DNA from: Rotaria sordida | Lineage: Eukaryota > Rotifera > Eurotatoria > Philodinida > Philodinidae | Assembly: GCA_905250125.1 (NCBI GenBank) | Contig: CAJNOL010000242.1 | Span: 1-64,000 of the forward strand | Length of the DNA: 64,000 bases | Direction of reading: 5' to 3' | Shown here: piece by piece, positions 28,123 through 39,612 of the stretch | Position numbering within the stretch: the first letter of the stretch is position 1 | Layout: each line of letters begins with the position of its first letter | Notes under the pieces: model-generated | The model's input: only the letters and a program-made list of their open reading frames with translations | What the model was told of the DNA's origin: nothing | Database searches by the model: none | Translations under genes and position numbers: made by a program

Positions 28123-31100
28123 CTAATTGTCTAATAAATTTTTCACATGATCTTTAATTCGTTTTTGTTCTTCCAATGATAATGCTATTTCATTCAAATG
28201 TTCAAATAATTCCATTTCTGTCAAAGTATTGTAAACTTCTTCATCTAAAAAAAAAACAAAAAGAATAATTGTTTTTCCTTATAACAAAATTCATTCTTTA
28301 ACTTCTTACAGTGAAGTGTCATAAATCCTGCTAGTTCAAGGCAAGCGAAATTACATCGATCAAATCTTTGTGCTTCTATATTTAAATCTTAAAATAAATT
28401 CTTGATCATTATTCAAAATACATACTAATAACTGATTGACGAAACCAAACAAATATACGTAAAACATTATTTGATGATGAAAATGAATCACCTTTTACAA
28501 TTGCCATATTATGAGCAATATTATTTGAAGCTAAATAATTTGTTATTTTATATACATATCTAAATAAATATTAAGATTATCATTTTAATTTTAAAATGAA
28601 TTTTTTACTGAGCAATTCTATTGAATTCATCAATATGTTGAACTTCGAAAGCAAATGCTTCAGCTTGAAACAAATCCAAAAGGTAACAATTTGAGTTTGT
28701 ATGAAATGGAGAACATTTCTTAAAAAAATAAAATTTTAATTTAGATAAAACAAACTGTTAATACAATCCCTGTAGGATTAAAATGTAAAACACAACATAG
28801 CTGCTATTACTAATCACAGGAAGATTGATTTATTCTATGTATTTTAGGACACCATCATTTTACTTAATCCTCCAGAAACGCAAGAAGGAAGTACTTTATT
28901 TATTAGAACGAGCCATTATTCATATACCAGTAGTGTAAAACTTGAAACCAACTGATATTTCAAGTTTTAAGCTTTACCTTTCGAGTCTAAATGGTTCCTG
29001 GAATGCTATAACTATCCCATGGAATGCTACAGGTATTACCTTAAATGCTATAGATATTACCTGGCATGCTATAGATGTTATCTGGGATGCCACAGGCACT
29101 ATCTGGAATACTACAGTCATTACTTGGAACGCTACAGGAAGCGCCTGAGATGCTTGAGTGATAATGGTAAGGTAGCATCTGTAAGCGAATGGGTTACGTG
29201 GTCAAATAGCTCTGGAAAATATGTAGCTAGCATGGCCCAAACATGACACACTGCGATAACAGTGTACACAGAGACATGCATGGGTCGCGGCTCTTCGAAG
29301 TCGCTTTGCGTCTCACGCCGTGCTGCTGATATGAAAAGGTTAGTTAGGCGGGGAAAAGCGCTTACCATTCTTCCAGTGAATATTCATAGAAATCTTGGTT
29401 AGTTGAATTCAACTTTCAGGTTTGACACACAGTATCAACAGAGACGCGGTGTGAATCACTTCGCGGCACCTACATCGAGAGAGATACGGGGTGTGCGCTT
29501 TTGTGGTTGAAATCTGAAATATCAATTGAATTCAAGTTTCAAGTTTAACATATATGTCATATATGGTTGTTGATCATATATCAACAACGTCTGTCATAGC
29601 CTGTGATCGATTACGAGGGTGTCTGTTATAGTGGCGGAGCCAGGATTTTGAGCTGGGAGGGGGGGGGGGGGGCTCAACCCCCTCTGAGGAACCTTTGAGC
29701 CCCGGTTAGCAAATAAAATACATGGTTTAAAAATTTTCCTGGGAGGGGCTGAGCCCTCCCCCCCAGCCCCACCCTGGCTCCGCCACTAGTCTGTTAGAAC
29801 CCTGTAACGAACTCCAACTTCAACGGAGTCGAAATTGATGTAAATTATATAAACTCTGGAAACCCTATTTCATTCTTTTCTTGTGTAGTATTTATTTTCG
29901 ATAATTGTAACATCCAGTAAACGAAAACTGTCAATCCTATAGCTAAATAATATGAAATAGTAAAAAGAAAACATCTTCATTGGATTAACTTTCACAAGTG
30001 ATTATTGAAGACAAAAAAAGATTAGCACCATTCAAAAACTCCATTTTCATCAACTTCACATAATCTCATAGCCTATGGGCTGGAGAGTATGTCCAAATTT
30101 CTGTCTCTATACTTTAGCACTTGTTTTAGATCGTACTTTGCAAAAAAAAAAAGAATTTTAATTAGGAAAAGAAAATTTACTATTGTCTGAAGAAATAAAC
30201 GATCAGGAAAATACATGCCATGAAGATGTAACTAAAACATAAACGAAATGTACAAATCAATAAAATAGAAAATGTCTTACATGATTTATGGATGCGTAAG
30301 CACAAAGTGAATTAAAACCAGCTAAGATATATGGATGAGCACTTACAGCAACGAATTCAAATCCAAATATAATACAATCAATAGTAAGAATCTATTCAAA
30401 TTGATGTAGCTCTTTATCTCTAATTTTATTTTATTACTTGTGTTTGTTCAAGTTGACGATCAGGTACAAGTAATACATGATAAGGATGAATAGGTGCATT
30501 ATTAATTATTATTAAATGTTTATCTGTTTGTTCATCATTATCTAAAGAAATAAGAATCTAAATATCAATTAAATATTTTTTTTTAAATAAAAATATTTAT
30601 TAAAATTACTTCTTTATCTTTTATTTTATTAAAATTAAATTTATTATTATCAAATGGTGCCTTTACATGTTCATATGGATATGCTATTCGACGTTTTTCT
30701 TGTCGATCACGATTATACTATATGTTAAGAAAAATTTATTTAAAATCTTTCAATATAAACAATTTACTTCAATAATATAGTGTAGATCTCCATCATCAAG
30801 TATTCGTCGGTTAGCATGATAATTAATTGGAAATGCGAAAAGATCTTGAGTAACAGCACGATCCCATTCGGAATGTAGTAAAGTATCAAACTAAATGAAA
30901 CAATATAGAAACATCTGTACTACATAGTATTCTGTTCAAAAATAATGTACTTAAAAAAAAAGGACCGAATCTAAATCTATTAAATTGGCATTAACTGTTA
31001 TACAAATGTATATTTTAATATGTCATAGTAAATCATATTAGTTTCCGTTGCAATTTTCTTTTTTCCTTCGTTTTTAATTGATGACTATTTTTGTGGCATC

Positions 31101-34068
31101 ATCTTTGATAAATAACGAAACTTGTGAACTACGCAAAAGCAGCTAATATGATTGGTACTGGTGGTCTGAGTACACTCACAATTATTAGGACCTATGATTT
31201 TCATTGAAATCTGATACTTCGAAGAGTTTAAAAAAATACTCATTCAATGATATATTTTTTAAAAATTAAGCAGAAAAACCAGTGTTTTGCGACTGGTTAT
31301 GAACACATAGACATCACTTTAATCCTTGTTTAGGACAGAAAAAAAAACATATATTCCCAGGTCCATGGATACGGAATCCATATAGAACTTTTATTATGGT
31401 CCAAGTGAAACCACAGAACACAGAAAGAGATGAATCTTCATAAGGCTAGAATTATTCTTTTTTTCTTGCTGTGTAAATGATTAGATGGAAACAGTTCCGT
31501 TTTAAGAATTCTGTTCATCTAGCTTCTGCGAAATGCCATATTTATTTATTTTTTTTTGTAAAATTTCATATGCATGGCTATGTAAGGCGGTAGCAACGAT
31601 CAAGCTGTAATAAGTAGTTTTTGCATAATTTCTTTTTATAATGTAACTGTAACTACTTTTGTTTAACTAGTTGTTTTATATTTATGAGACCATATACATT
31701 ATGTAGATCTAAATGAACTTTGAATGTCCTGAAAATAACCCTCTCCCTTAGGTCATTACTATGGATACACTGCATTTATGTGGTATTTTTTAAATGAATG
31801 TAGGAACACTAGAAGAAAATGATTTTCGAATTTTGACTTGAAACTTTGCATAGAGACAGATGTTAATGTGAATAGTTTATTGTGAAAGTTTTAGATTGTT
31901 TGATTTCATTCTGTGCTGAAATAAGAATATCAAATCTGTTGGTTTACGCGTGTGATGTAAAAGACACACTATTACCATAGTGGTATTTTAGAATAGGAAC
32001 AGCTACAAGATCTTAAATATTATTGTCAAAAAAACTATTTTCATTAAGATCTGTCTCCATGCAAAGTTTCAAGTCGAAATTTGAAAATCATTTTTTCTGG
32101 TGTCACTGCATTCAATTAAAAAATACCATAAAAGTACGGTAGCTCTGTAACTATAAGGTAAGGGGAAGAATTCTTTTCAGGATATTCATAGCTCATTTGG
32201 ATCTACATAATCTGGACTCAAAAGCAACATTTATTCTCTAACACAATTCGTAGTGCATCAATCCTGCTCTTCAAATGGAAAGACGTACAAATAGAGACTG
32301 TGAGAGAAGTAATGGAATATTTTTTATCTAGTCTGTCTCAGACTCGCTTGCACATTGTACTCAAGATTCCAAAAATTGAAAAATTTCGGTCTTCGATCTC
32401 AAACAAAACTTTCCTAAATATCTCACCTTGTAGAGTGCCGTTCGGCTTTGACCTGCATTGTGAAACATTCTTATACTTATTGAAACCCTTGTGTCTTTGA
32501 TTCTATGCAGCAGACACATAGAGTAGCTTTACCTCACAAGATAAACAAACAACAAATTTATTATTGGAACATTTTGTTTATAGAGTCACACTAGGAGACT
32601 CTCTACAATACAAAACTAATAATTTTTTGTGAGAGCGAGGAACATTGATTAGAGCCCTGTGATTCCTAACATTACCCGAGAACCGAACCGGAGCCGACGG
32701 TTCCTAAAAATTTTTCGGAACCGAAGATTTTACCGTAACATACAAAATACCGAGTCATTGGATGGTTTTAGAAATTTCTACATTTTATCTTCGGAACTCT
32801 TCGTGTTTATTACTTCATCAAATAAGTAGCTACTTCAAAAGATAAGAAAAAACTCAAAGAATGATATAAAACATTAATATACAATATGTTCATATGAAAT
32901 ATTTATAGTATACAAGGTCTAAAAAGATCGACTTCATCATTTCCTTATCCTCTACATAATCATGATCACAAAGAACAATATCATCTTCGTTACTCATTCT
33001 AAACGTCTTTTTTATTGTTATAGCAATGTATTGTTATTTAATTAGGACAGGAAATTGTAGAAGATGACTGTTCAATCATCTTTCTTTTCATTTCAATTGT
33101 ATCAACTTCATCAATTTTTTTTATCACATGATTTTAATAATGCTAAATTTTTCTGAAAAATAATTTTAATAGGGGTATTTTTTGCACTAAAATTGATGCG
33201 TTTATCGCTACTTGTGTTTTCTGCAGATGAGAAAAGTCTTTCTACAATGTTGTTCGATGCTTATATAGAATAAAAATCTTGAGCTATAGAAAATTAGATC
33301 GTTAATGTTAAATTCTGTTGTCGCGGGATTATAAAACATCATCATGTCCACTAAATGGGATATTTGATGGCATATATTCATCTAACTCATACGTTGTTGT
33401 TGACAATATTAAAGAATTTTGTAATATATCAAAACAGTATGAAAGAAGACCTTTTGATGTTGTCGATTGAGAATCAAGTGAATCTGTATGGACAGATGGT
33501 GGAGTAGTCGTTGTTAATGTAGTAGATAGTATTATTCATTGCCGTTGAATAATTTTCGTTTTAACTAACTTAAGACCTTTTTCTTGAAAACCAGGATTAC
33601 TACGAAAACTTTTCATGAATAAATGAAGGAAGGTACTGGTATAATGCGCATCTTGCAACATTCGCACATCTTGAAATTCTCACCCTTAAGAAAAAGTTCG
33701 GTTCCTAACGGTTTCGGTTCTACCGGCTTTTACTTCACGGTTCCGGGTAAGAGAAACAGAAAAATCCGATCCTCGGTTCCAATTATTTTGGAACCGCAGA
33801 GCTCTAACATTGATAGTCTAAGTCTTATAAAGGAATTAGCGTTCTCGCGCATGTTTGATAGCAAGTAAAGAGGTCGCTATTCAATTGAATTGGGTCGACT
33901 ATGCTCGATTCTATTTCAATTTCCAATGTCAATCAAATAGATTATATTATTTCATTTGATTATATTTCTTCTTTTTTAAATAATTATAAATCTTACTTCA
34001 TTTAACTTTTTATCCGTATCACATGAAAAATTTACAGAATTAGGATCAAATTTGTAATGTTTCCACAT
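28123..34068 (-). CDS. GDPGP1: GDP-D-glucose phosphorylase (GDPGP1)
   Basis: Ten exons: 33997-34068, 30768-30890, 30610-30717, 30438-30557, 30281-30391, 30181-30231, 28609-28718, 28426-28559, 28310-28375 and 28123-28244. They total 1017 bp (338 residues; human 385, which has a longer N-terminus). Diagnostic blocks are FDNNKFNFNKI, HPYHVLLVPDRQL, AHPYILAGFNSL, the HIT-like HLHLH (178-182) spanning an exon junction, NYLASNNIAHN and CLELAGFMTLH. The enzyme phosphorolyses GDP-D-glucose in the cytosol, a metabolite-repair reaction; the central His of HLHLH is the expected nucleophile. For exon 9 the acceptor at 28376 was preferred over one at 28388 because it matches the human spacing; both keep frame. 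Introns 1 (3.1 kb) and 6 (1.5 kb) are swollen by mobile elements. Confidence 0.93.
28999..29145 (+). repeat. 21-bp minisatellite, 7 units
   Basis: Seven diverged 21-bp units, consensus near TGGAATGCTACAGGTATTACC, lie head to tail in GDPGP1 intron 6. Because 21 is a multiple of three, the plus strand stays open and would read a seven-residue repeat close to WNATGIT. There is no other sign of a real gene. Confidence 0.8.
29629..29788. mobile_element. hAT-type MITE, 160 bp, with 8-bp target duplication
   Basis: Perfect 16-bp terminal inverted repeats, TAGTGGCGGAGCCAGG and CCTGGCTCCGCCACTA, bound the element. The 8-bp direct repeat GTCTGTTA flanks it at 29621-29628 and 29789-29796. An 8-bp duplication and this terminal sequence are characteristic of hAT transposons. 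The GC-rich interior has a G-run and an opposing C-run and no coding capacity. It lies in GDPGP1 intron 6. Confidence 0.92.
31694..32213. mobile_element. Foldback element
   Basis: The arms are about 31694-31900 and 32035-32213. Matching stretches include ATTATGTAGATCTAAATGA on the left with TCATTTGGATCTACATAAT on the right, and CTTGAAACTTTGCATAGAGA with TCTCCATGCAAAGTTTCAAG. A related half-copy lies at 47914-48150. Located in GDPGP1 intron 1. Confidence 0.75.
32650..33806 (-). mobile_element. Decayed hAT transposon with 8-bp target duplication
   Basis: The termini TAGAGCCCTGTGATTCC and, reversed, TAGAGCTCTGCGGTTCC are inverted repeats. ACATTGAT is directly repeated outside both ends (32642-32649 and 33807-33814). 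On the minus strand near 33190-33275 the frame reads NNIVERLFSSAENTSSDKR, matching the hAT C-terminal dimerisation motif (S-VERLFS-AG---T--R). Stops and loss of the rest of the transposase show it is inactive. It lies in GDPGP1 intron 1. Confidence 0.88.
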
Positions 34069-34299
34069 CTTAAAAAAAGAAATTTCGGTCTATTAATATA
34101 TTAATAAATGTAAAAAAAAAGAAATCCATTCACTACCTATTCTTCTACAACAAAATACTTATTAAATTTCAATTGGTTAATAACAAACAAATCATTTCTC
34201 GTTGTAATATCTTTCTTATTGGTGTAAATAAAGGGTACATTGATTTACATTATCTTTCATCAACTTGCTAATGTATTTTTAAGAATATTTAGTATTGAA

Positions 34300-36805
34300 A
34301 TGGCAACAAATAAAATTACTGAACCAAAATTACCTGTTGAAAACATAAAAGAAATTGCTGAAACATTAACGTAAGTAAAAAACAAAAAAAATTATTTGAA
34401 CATTTTTTTAAAACTTTTGCTTTGTTTTTTTTTTAAAGTGAATTTGAATTGAATAATGGTGTAATAAGTGCAGATAATCAAAATGAAGAAGGAGCAGCCG
34501 TTGATGTAAAGTTTTTTATTTAAAGAAGATAAAAATGTTCGAAATTTTTTTTAAATTTTAATAGAAATTTAAACAACGTCTTGACCGTTTTGGGAAAATA
34601 GCACCTGAAGCAAAAAAAATTTCTCGTGCATTACGTTTTGGTACATCACATGTATGTTAACAAAAAAAAAAATATAAAGATTGTCTGTGTTATTTTGTCT
34701 TTTTCTTTATTCTTAAGGAAGCAATTGATGGTACAGCTAAAAAACGACGTTTAGAAAGATTTGGAGCTGTTCCTCATTCAGCAGTATGAATTTGAGAAGA
34801 TTTTTTTTTATTGAAATAATTTTTTAATTATTTGTTGTAGGAAGATGAACAACAAAAAAAACGTCTACGAGCTGATCGTTTTCATTTAATTAATTCCACA
34901 TCAACAATCGATGAAGAAACAAAGAAAAAACGTATGGATCGTTTTGGTGTTGTTACACCATCTACAGTAAGAAATCATTTGAGTGATATTGAATAAAATG
35001 CTTTTGTTGATTATAAATGCGTCTCGTCATTAGAACATTAGATAACCTATTGATGATGGAGGCAAAGACATATAACTCTTGATCTCGTTTTGTGATAATA
35101 ATCCAAACTAGTCAGTTATTAACAGCTAATTATTCAAAGTCAAAATTATAAATTCTAAATTGAGAAGTTTGTTTGACGTGATACTAACAATCTAGGTACA
35201 TTTAATAGCTTTTATTATGTGTCATGTAGAACTGAAACTGAGATAGTAGTGCTTTGATTAGGTCAGTTTAAAATCTGTCGTAACTAGAGAATGTCACAAA
35301 ACAGTTTTCTTCGTTCTGTCCTATATTCTGCAGAACATTATCATTTAGTCATTTTGCTTTACAGGACACAAAGGGTTCTCCTGCATCCGATCTACAAAAC
35401 TATCGTTTCATTCTATTTTTGACAAGGATAAAAGCTTGTCTGTATATAAGCTGTAATGTCCGATATAATATTCAATAAACATCAATCCAGCTGACTGAAG
35501 AACCTTTTCAGATGTCAAATCAATATTCGATCAAAACGATGTTCATTTGATAAGCGCTAGTTAGTAATAAAAAAGTCTAGAATGGTTTGGTTTTCCGGAC
35601 CTTCATTCTTGAGCTAGTGAAATTTTACTGCATTTTACGACAATGACTTATGACTGTTCTTAGGTCACGCGCAAAATTCACATTTGAGTTTCGACTTGAA
35701 ACGTCGCACGAACAAAGTTCTTAATGAGATTACTTAATTGATTAGGTTGTAGATTTTCTAGCAGCTATCTTCTTTCTCGAGATATTCAACATTCGAGATT
35801 CACTCATGTATAAAATTAAATTTATATCGCTAGAAAGAAAATACTAGGAAAACTAAACCTTGCACAATTACTAATCTCATTAAGAACTTTGTTTATACAA
35901 GATTTGAAGACGGAACTCGAAAGTCGATTTTCTACATGACCTTAGGGATACTACAACTTTTTCTTGAAAAATCCAGTAAAACTTCGATATTTCAAGAATC
36001 AAGATCTGGACAATCAAAGCATTCTAGACTTTTTTATAACTCACAAATACCTATCGAATGAACATCATCTCGATCAAAAAAGCGATTTGATACCTGGAGA
36101 AACTTTCTCGTGGTCTAAATAAATTTTTCTTTGAAGAACTAGTCGCTGGTATGACATTTTTTTTTCTAGCTACTGTTAATGATAATGGAAAACTACAATG
36201 AGTTCCACTACTAGATCAGAACTTCATTGGATCACGATCAATTAGATGACTTGAGTGTCCTACAGTAGAGCCCATAGGACCCCAGAATTTTTGGATCTGG
36301 GTCCAGTCGATCAAAGTTTTCGATTCGAATTTGATTGATCAGTCTTTTGTGGGAAGAGCCCATTGGATCCAAAAACCCCTGGGTCCGGATACAGTCGACT
36401 CAAAATTTTTAGGCTCGGACCCATTGAGCTCTACCTACAGGACTCAAATATTATCTTTGCGGCCTTGCGTCCTGTGATGTTTTTCGGTCTCAATATCAAT
36501 TTCATTTTTGTTCAGAGTTCTTCTCTTTGAAACAGCGAAATTTGCAAATTAGTATTTTCAAATATTCTATATTTTAGACTAATAATAATAGTACTGCTGG
36601 AAAATCTGCATCAACTACTCCAGTTTTATCTGATACTATTAAAAAAAGAGCTCAACGTTTTGGTAATATATCTCAAGCAGCTAAAGCAACTACAATAAAT
36701 GTATGAATACAATTTTTTCTATTATTCAATATACAAAATTTTGGTATTATTTAGGAACAAAAACTTAAACGCACTGAACGATTTAAACCGATCACAAATG
36801 CTTAA
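34300..36805 (+). CDS. SARNP/Tho1-MOS11-like RNA-binding protein lacking an evident SAP domain
   Basis: Seven exons: 34300-34370, 34439-34505, 34565-34651, 34718-34783, 34841-34966, 36578-36700 and 36755-36805. Phases agree and give 196 residues. The body is a series of basic RFG motifs: QRLDRFGK, RALRFGT, RRLERFGAV, RLRADRFHL, KRMDRFGVV, KRAQRFGNI and KRTERFKPI. This is the Tho1/MOS11 C-terminal pattern of SARNP (CIP29), an mRNA-export factor that binds RNA and DDX39B. The N-terminal ~45 residues are acidic and do not look like the usual SAP helix-turn-helix. Intron 5 (34967-36577) contains a foldback. The stop lies only 145 bp before the GRHPR start. Confidence 0.8.
35481..36120. mobile_element. 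Foldback element in SARNP-like intron 5
   Basis: The left arm (about 35489-35800) and right arm (about 35830-36112) are inverted copies, for example AAAAAGTCTAGAATGGTTTG on the left and CAAAGCATTCTAGACTTTTT on the right. It was duplicated with the locus (copy at 41518-42160). Its left edge coincides within a few bases with the left breakpoint of the tandem duplication. Confidence 0.75.
36255..36430. repeat. Dispersed GGACCC/GGGTCC repeat
   Basis: Recurrent words (GAGCCCAT.GGA, GGATCTGGGTCC, TCGGACCCATTGAGCTCTA) recur in related order here and near 38590-38700 and 44445-44575. Internal self-similarity suggests two diverged units in this copy. Not coding. Confidence 0.45.
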
Positions 36806-36950
36806 TATTAACTCTTCTTGTCTTGACATTCTTTTTTTCTTCTTGTTTTTACATTTGTCTTTTTTCTTGTTCATAAAAACGAAAAAAAAAACACAATTTT
36901 TATGTGTAAAAAATATACTTGAAATAGAAACAATTGTTCATATTTAGACA
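36806..36950 (+). promoter_or_regulatory. Short inter-gene spacer with acceptor-like site before GRHPR
   Basis: The 145 bp spacer is T-rich, lacks AATAAA, and ends in TTCATATTTAG three bases before the reductase ATG, a good splice-acceptor context with no matching upstream donor in the spacer. That layout fits a spliced-leader trans-splicing acceptor for the downstream gene of an operon. The same acceptor is kept in the duplicate (42798-42813). Confidence 0.4.
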
Positions 36951-39538
36951 ATGACTTCTATTATTCGACCACGTCTATTTATAACTTTTCAAATGTCTTC
37001 ACAGTTTATTCGTTCACTTAAACGTGTATTTGATCTGGATTATCAAGATATACCGGCATGTTTATCTCATGAACAAATTTTATCTCGTATTCGTGCTAAT
37101 CCACCTAATGCAATACTTTTTCCAGCAACAGCAAAAATTGATAAAGAAGTAATATCGGCAGGAGGTGATAAACTCAAAATGTTAGCCGCTTTTTCAGTTG
37201 GATATAATCATATTGATATAAAAGAATGTAAAAAAAGAAGTATATCTATTGGATATACACCAGGTAGAATAGAACAGTCATCATTTTAAAATAGATTGTT
37301 AAATCATATTCCGAAATCTTTAGGTGTATTAACAGATACAACAGCTGATTCAGCTATTACATTATTATTAGCAACATCAAGAAGGATTGCTGAAGCGATG
37401 CGAACAGTTCGTGTAAGACATCACAACAAGAAAGATTTATTTTCATTTTTGTTTTCATTGATAACTTTTAAATAGAATGGTGAATGGGGTACATCATCAG
37501 ATATGATGTGGATGTGTGGTAAACCTTTAATTAATTCAACAATTGGTATTGTTGGTTTAGGTCGTATTGGTTTAGCAATTGCACGTCGTTTACAACCATT
37601 TTCTATTCAACGTATACTTTATAGTGGTACATGTGAAAAATATTTTGATTCTGATAATGATAAAAAATTATTTAAATTTGTTCAGTTTGAAGAATTATTA
37701 CATGAATCTGATTTTGTTATTATTGCATGTGCATTAAATGAAAAAACAACAAATATGTTTAATAAAAAAGCATTTGAACAAATGAAAAATGATGCAATTT
37801 TAATTAATATTGCACGAGGAGGTATTGTTGATCAAGATGCACTTTATGATGCATTAAAAAATGGTCAAATTCGAGCAGCAGGTAAAGAATCTTTTTATTA
37901 ATAAAGAATAGTCGAAAAGTTTTGACTTCTCTCAGTAAATCGATGATATTTATGACAAATCTGTATATGGTTAAATGATCGAAGTATGTAATTTTGTTAA
38001 GCAAGATTAGAGCTAATAATTGAAAAACAGATACTTTGAAATGCATACATTATAGATGAGCATCGTGGCGTGGCAGTGGCATATTTTCAATTGTGATGAA
38101 CATCTATGGCATACATGTAATACAATGTTATAGTCATTTTACTAATCTTGAGTAAATATTTTCATCTTAAACTTTTGAGACAAAAAAACAAATTTCTTCA
38201 AAGATCTAAATGATTTTTAAGTTTATTAGATTGACATTTTATATATATCTCAAAAATCAAATTTAGTGATGTGTTGATCTTGTTTTCTAAACGATTACTT
38301 TTAATCTGTTCGGAATACTGTTAATGGTTTCCTCACATTTTTCTACATTGAAGTTTCCTCATATATGATTTATTTTTTGTTCGAAATATTCATATTTACT
38401 TAAATCTTATCGAATGATACCTCATCAGTTTTCCATTGGTCATATATCATCTATTTGACTTTGAAATGAATACTGGGGGAAGGTTTTAATCAAAGCTGTG
38501 GGAAAGATAAATTGAAGCAATTGCCATATTAGAAAATAAATTGTAAGCAGTAAACTTCATAAAATATGACTATCAATTAAAGAGCTACGGGTTCAAGAAT
38601 TTTTGAAAGTGGGGCTGGCCAGTAAAATTTTTTTGGACCTGGACCCGGTAGACTCGAAACTTTTAGATTCGGACTCGATGGGCTCTAGTTCGTAGCTCCC
38701 TATAGTTAAGTATCGACCAGCATTAAAAATTCTTTGTGCAAGATTTTTAAAATATTGAATATTTAGCGGTCACGTACTGCAAATTCATCATAACCCATTT
38801 TAATATTCTGCTCAATTCTATCTGGAATAGATGGTTCATTGTTTCAAGATGCATAAAAATGATTGATACTTACTTGAGCATTGGAAACTGTTGTTTTTTT
38901 TATTTTGACAACTACGACTATGCTTAGCGAATTAGTACCAGAAGATGATTTATAATTATGTAAATCTTCACATTGATTGGATATAATATTTTATTGCTTG
39001 ATCTCATTTACATAAATACAACAAAAAATATTCCATAATGAAATGTTATATATTATTCCATTAGAATGATAACTTTGATAAAAAAACTCGGTGAGCAAAA
39101 AAAACAACATGACTGTTACAAAAATTTTTTTATTATTTTTCTTAAAAACTGTATGGTGACAATAATATTGTGATAAATTTATGCATTTCGAAGTGTTTTT
39201 TTTTCAAATGATAGCTCGAGTCTTCCTCTGTAAAATTATATATTTTGATCAATTAATCATATTTATGTTTGTCATCGATCTAGTGAGAGAGGTTGAAACT
39301 TTTCGACCATCCTTTAGTATAATATTTATAATTATCTATAGGTTTGGATGTTACTGTACCTGAACCATTGCCTACAGATCATCCTCTTTTAACACTTGAG
39401 AACTGTACGATATTTCCACATATTGGTAGTGCTGATGAATATGCACGTCATCAAATGGCACAAATATGTGTGGATAATTTACTCAATTTTTTTAGTGGAA
39501 AACCAATGGTACATCAACTTCAAATAGACAAACTTTAA
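36951..39538 (+). CDS. GRHPR: Glyoxylate/hydroxypyruvate reductase, copy 1
   Basis: Exons 36951-37263, 37324-37412, 37476-37881 and 39342-39538 encode 334 residues (human 328). The enzyme reduces glyoxylate and hydroxypyruvate with NAD(P)H in the cytosol. The substrate-domain block SVGYNHID, the VLTDTTA and NGEWGT motifs, the nucleotide-binding GLGRIG (161-166) and the catalytic triad Arg248 (NIARGG), Glu277 (PEPLP) and His296 (PHIGSA) are all present. Compared with copy 2 it has several changes at otherwise conserved N-terminal positions (ILFPATAKID for ILFSGGTKID; KKRSISIGY for EKRGIPIGY), so this copy looks less constrained. Intron 3 is 1.46 kb. Confidence 0.95.
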
Positions 39539-39612
39539 TAATATAATAGTTTGAAAATTATTATTTAGTTTTGCAAAATTTTTTTTACTAAGAGTAAATA
39601 GATGATTTATGA

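Noticed and set aside
28376..28387. Alternative acceptor for GDPGP1 exon 9, adding four residues
   Set aside because: It keeps frame but makes a 38 bp intron and breaks the spacing seen in human GDPGP1; it could still be a minor isoform.
28942..29246. Two overlapping open frames over the 21-bp repeats
   Set aside because: They arise from the repeat period; there is no start context, homology or splice partner.
33623..33868. 81-codon plus-strand frame
   Set aside because: It spans the terminal repeat of the decayed hAT element and host flank, so it is fortuitous.
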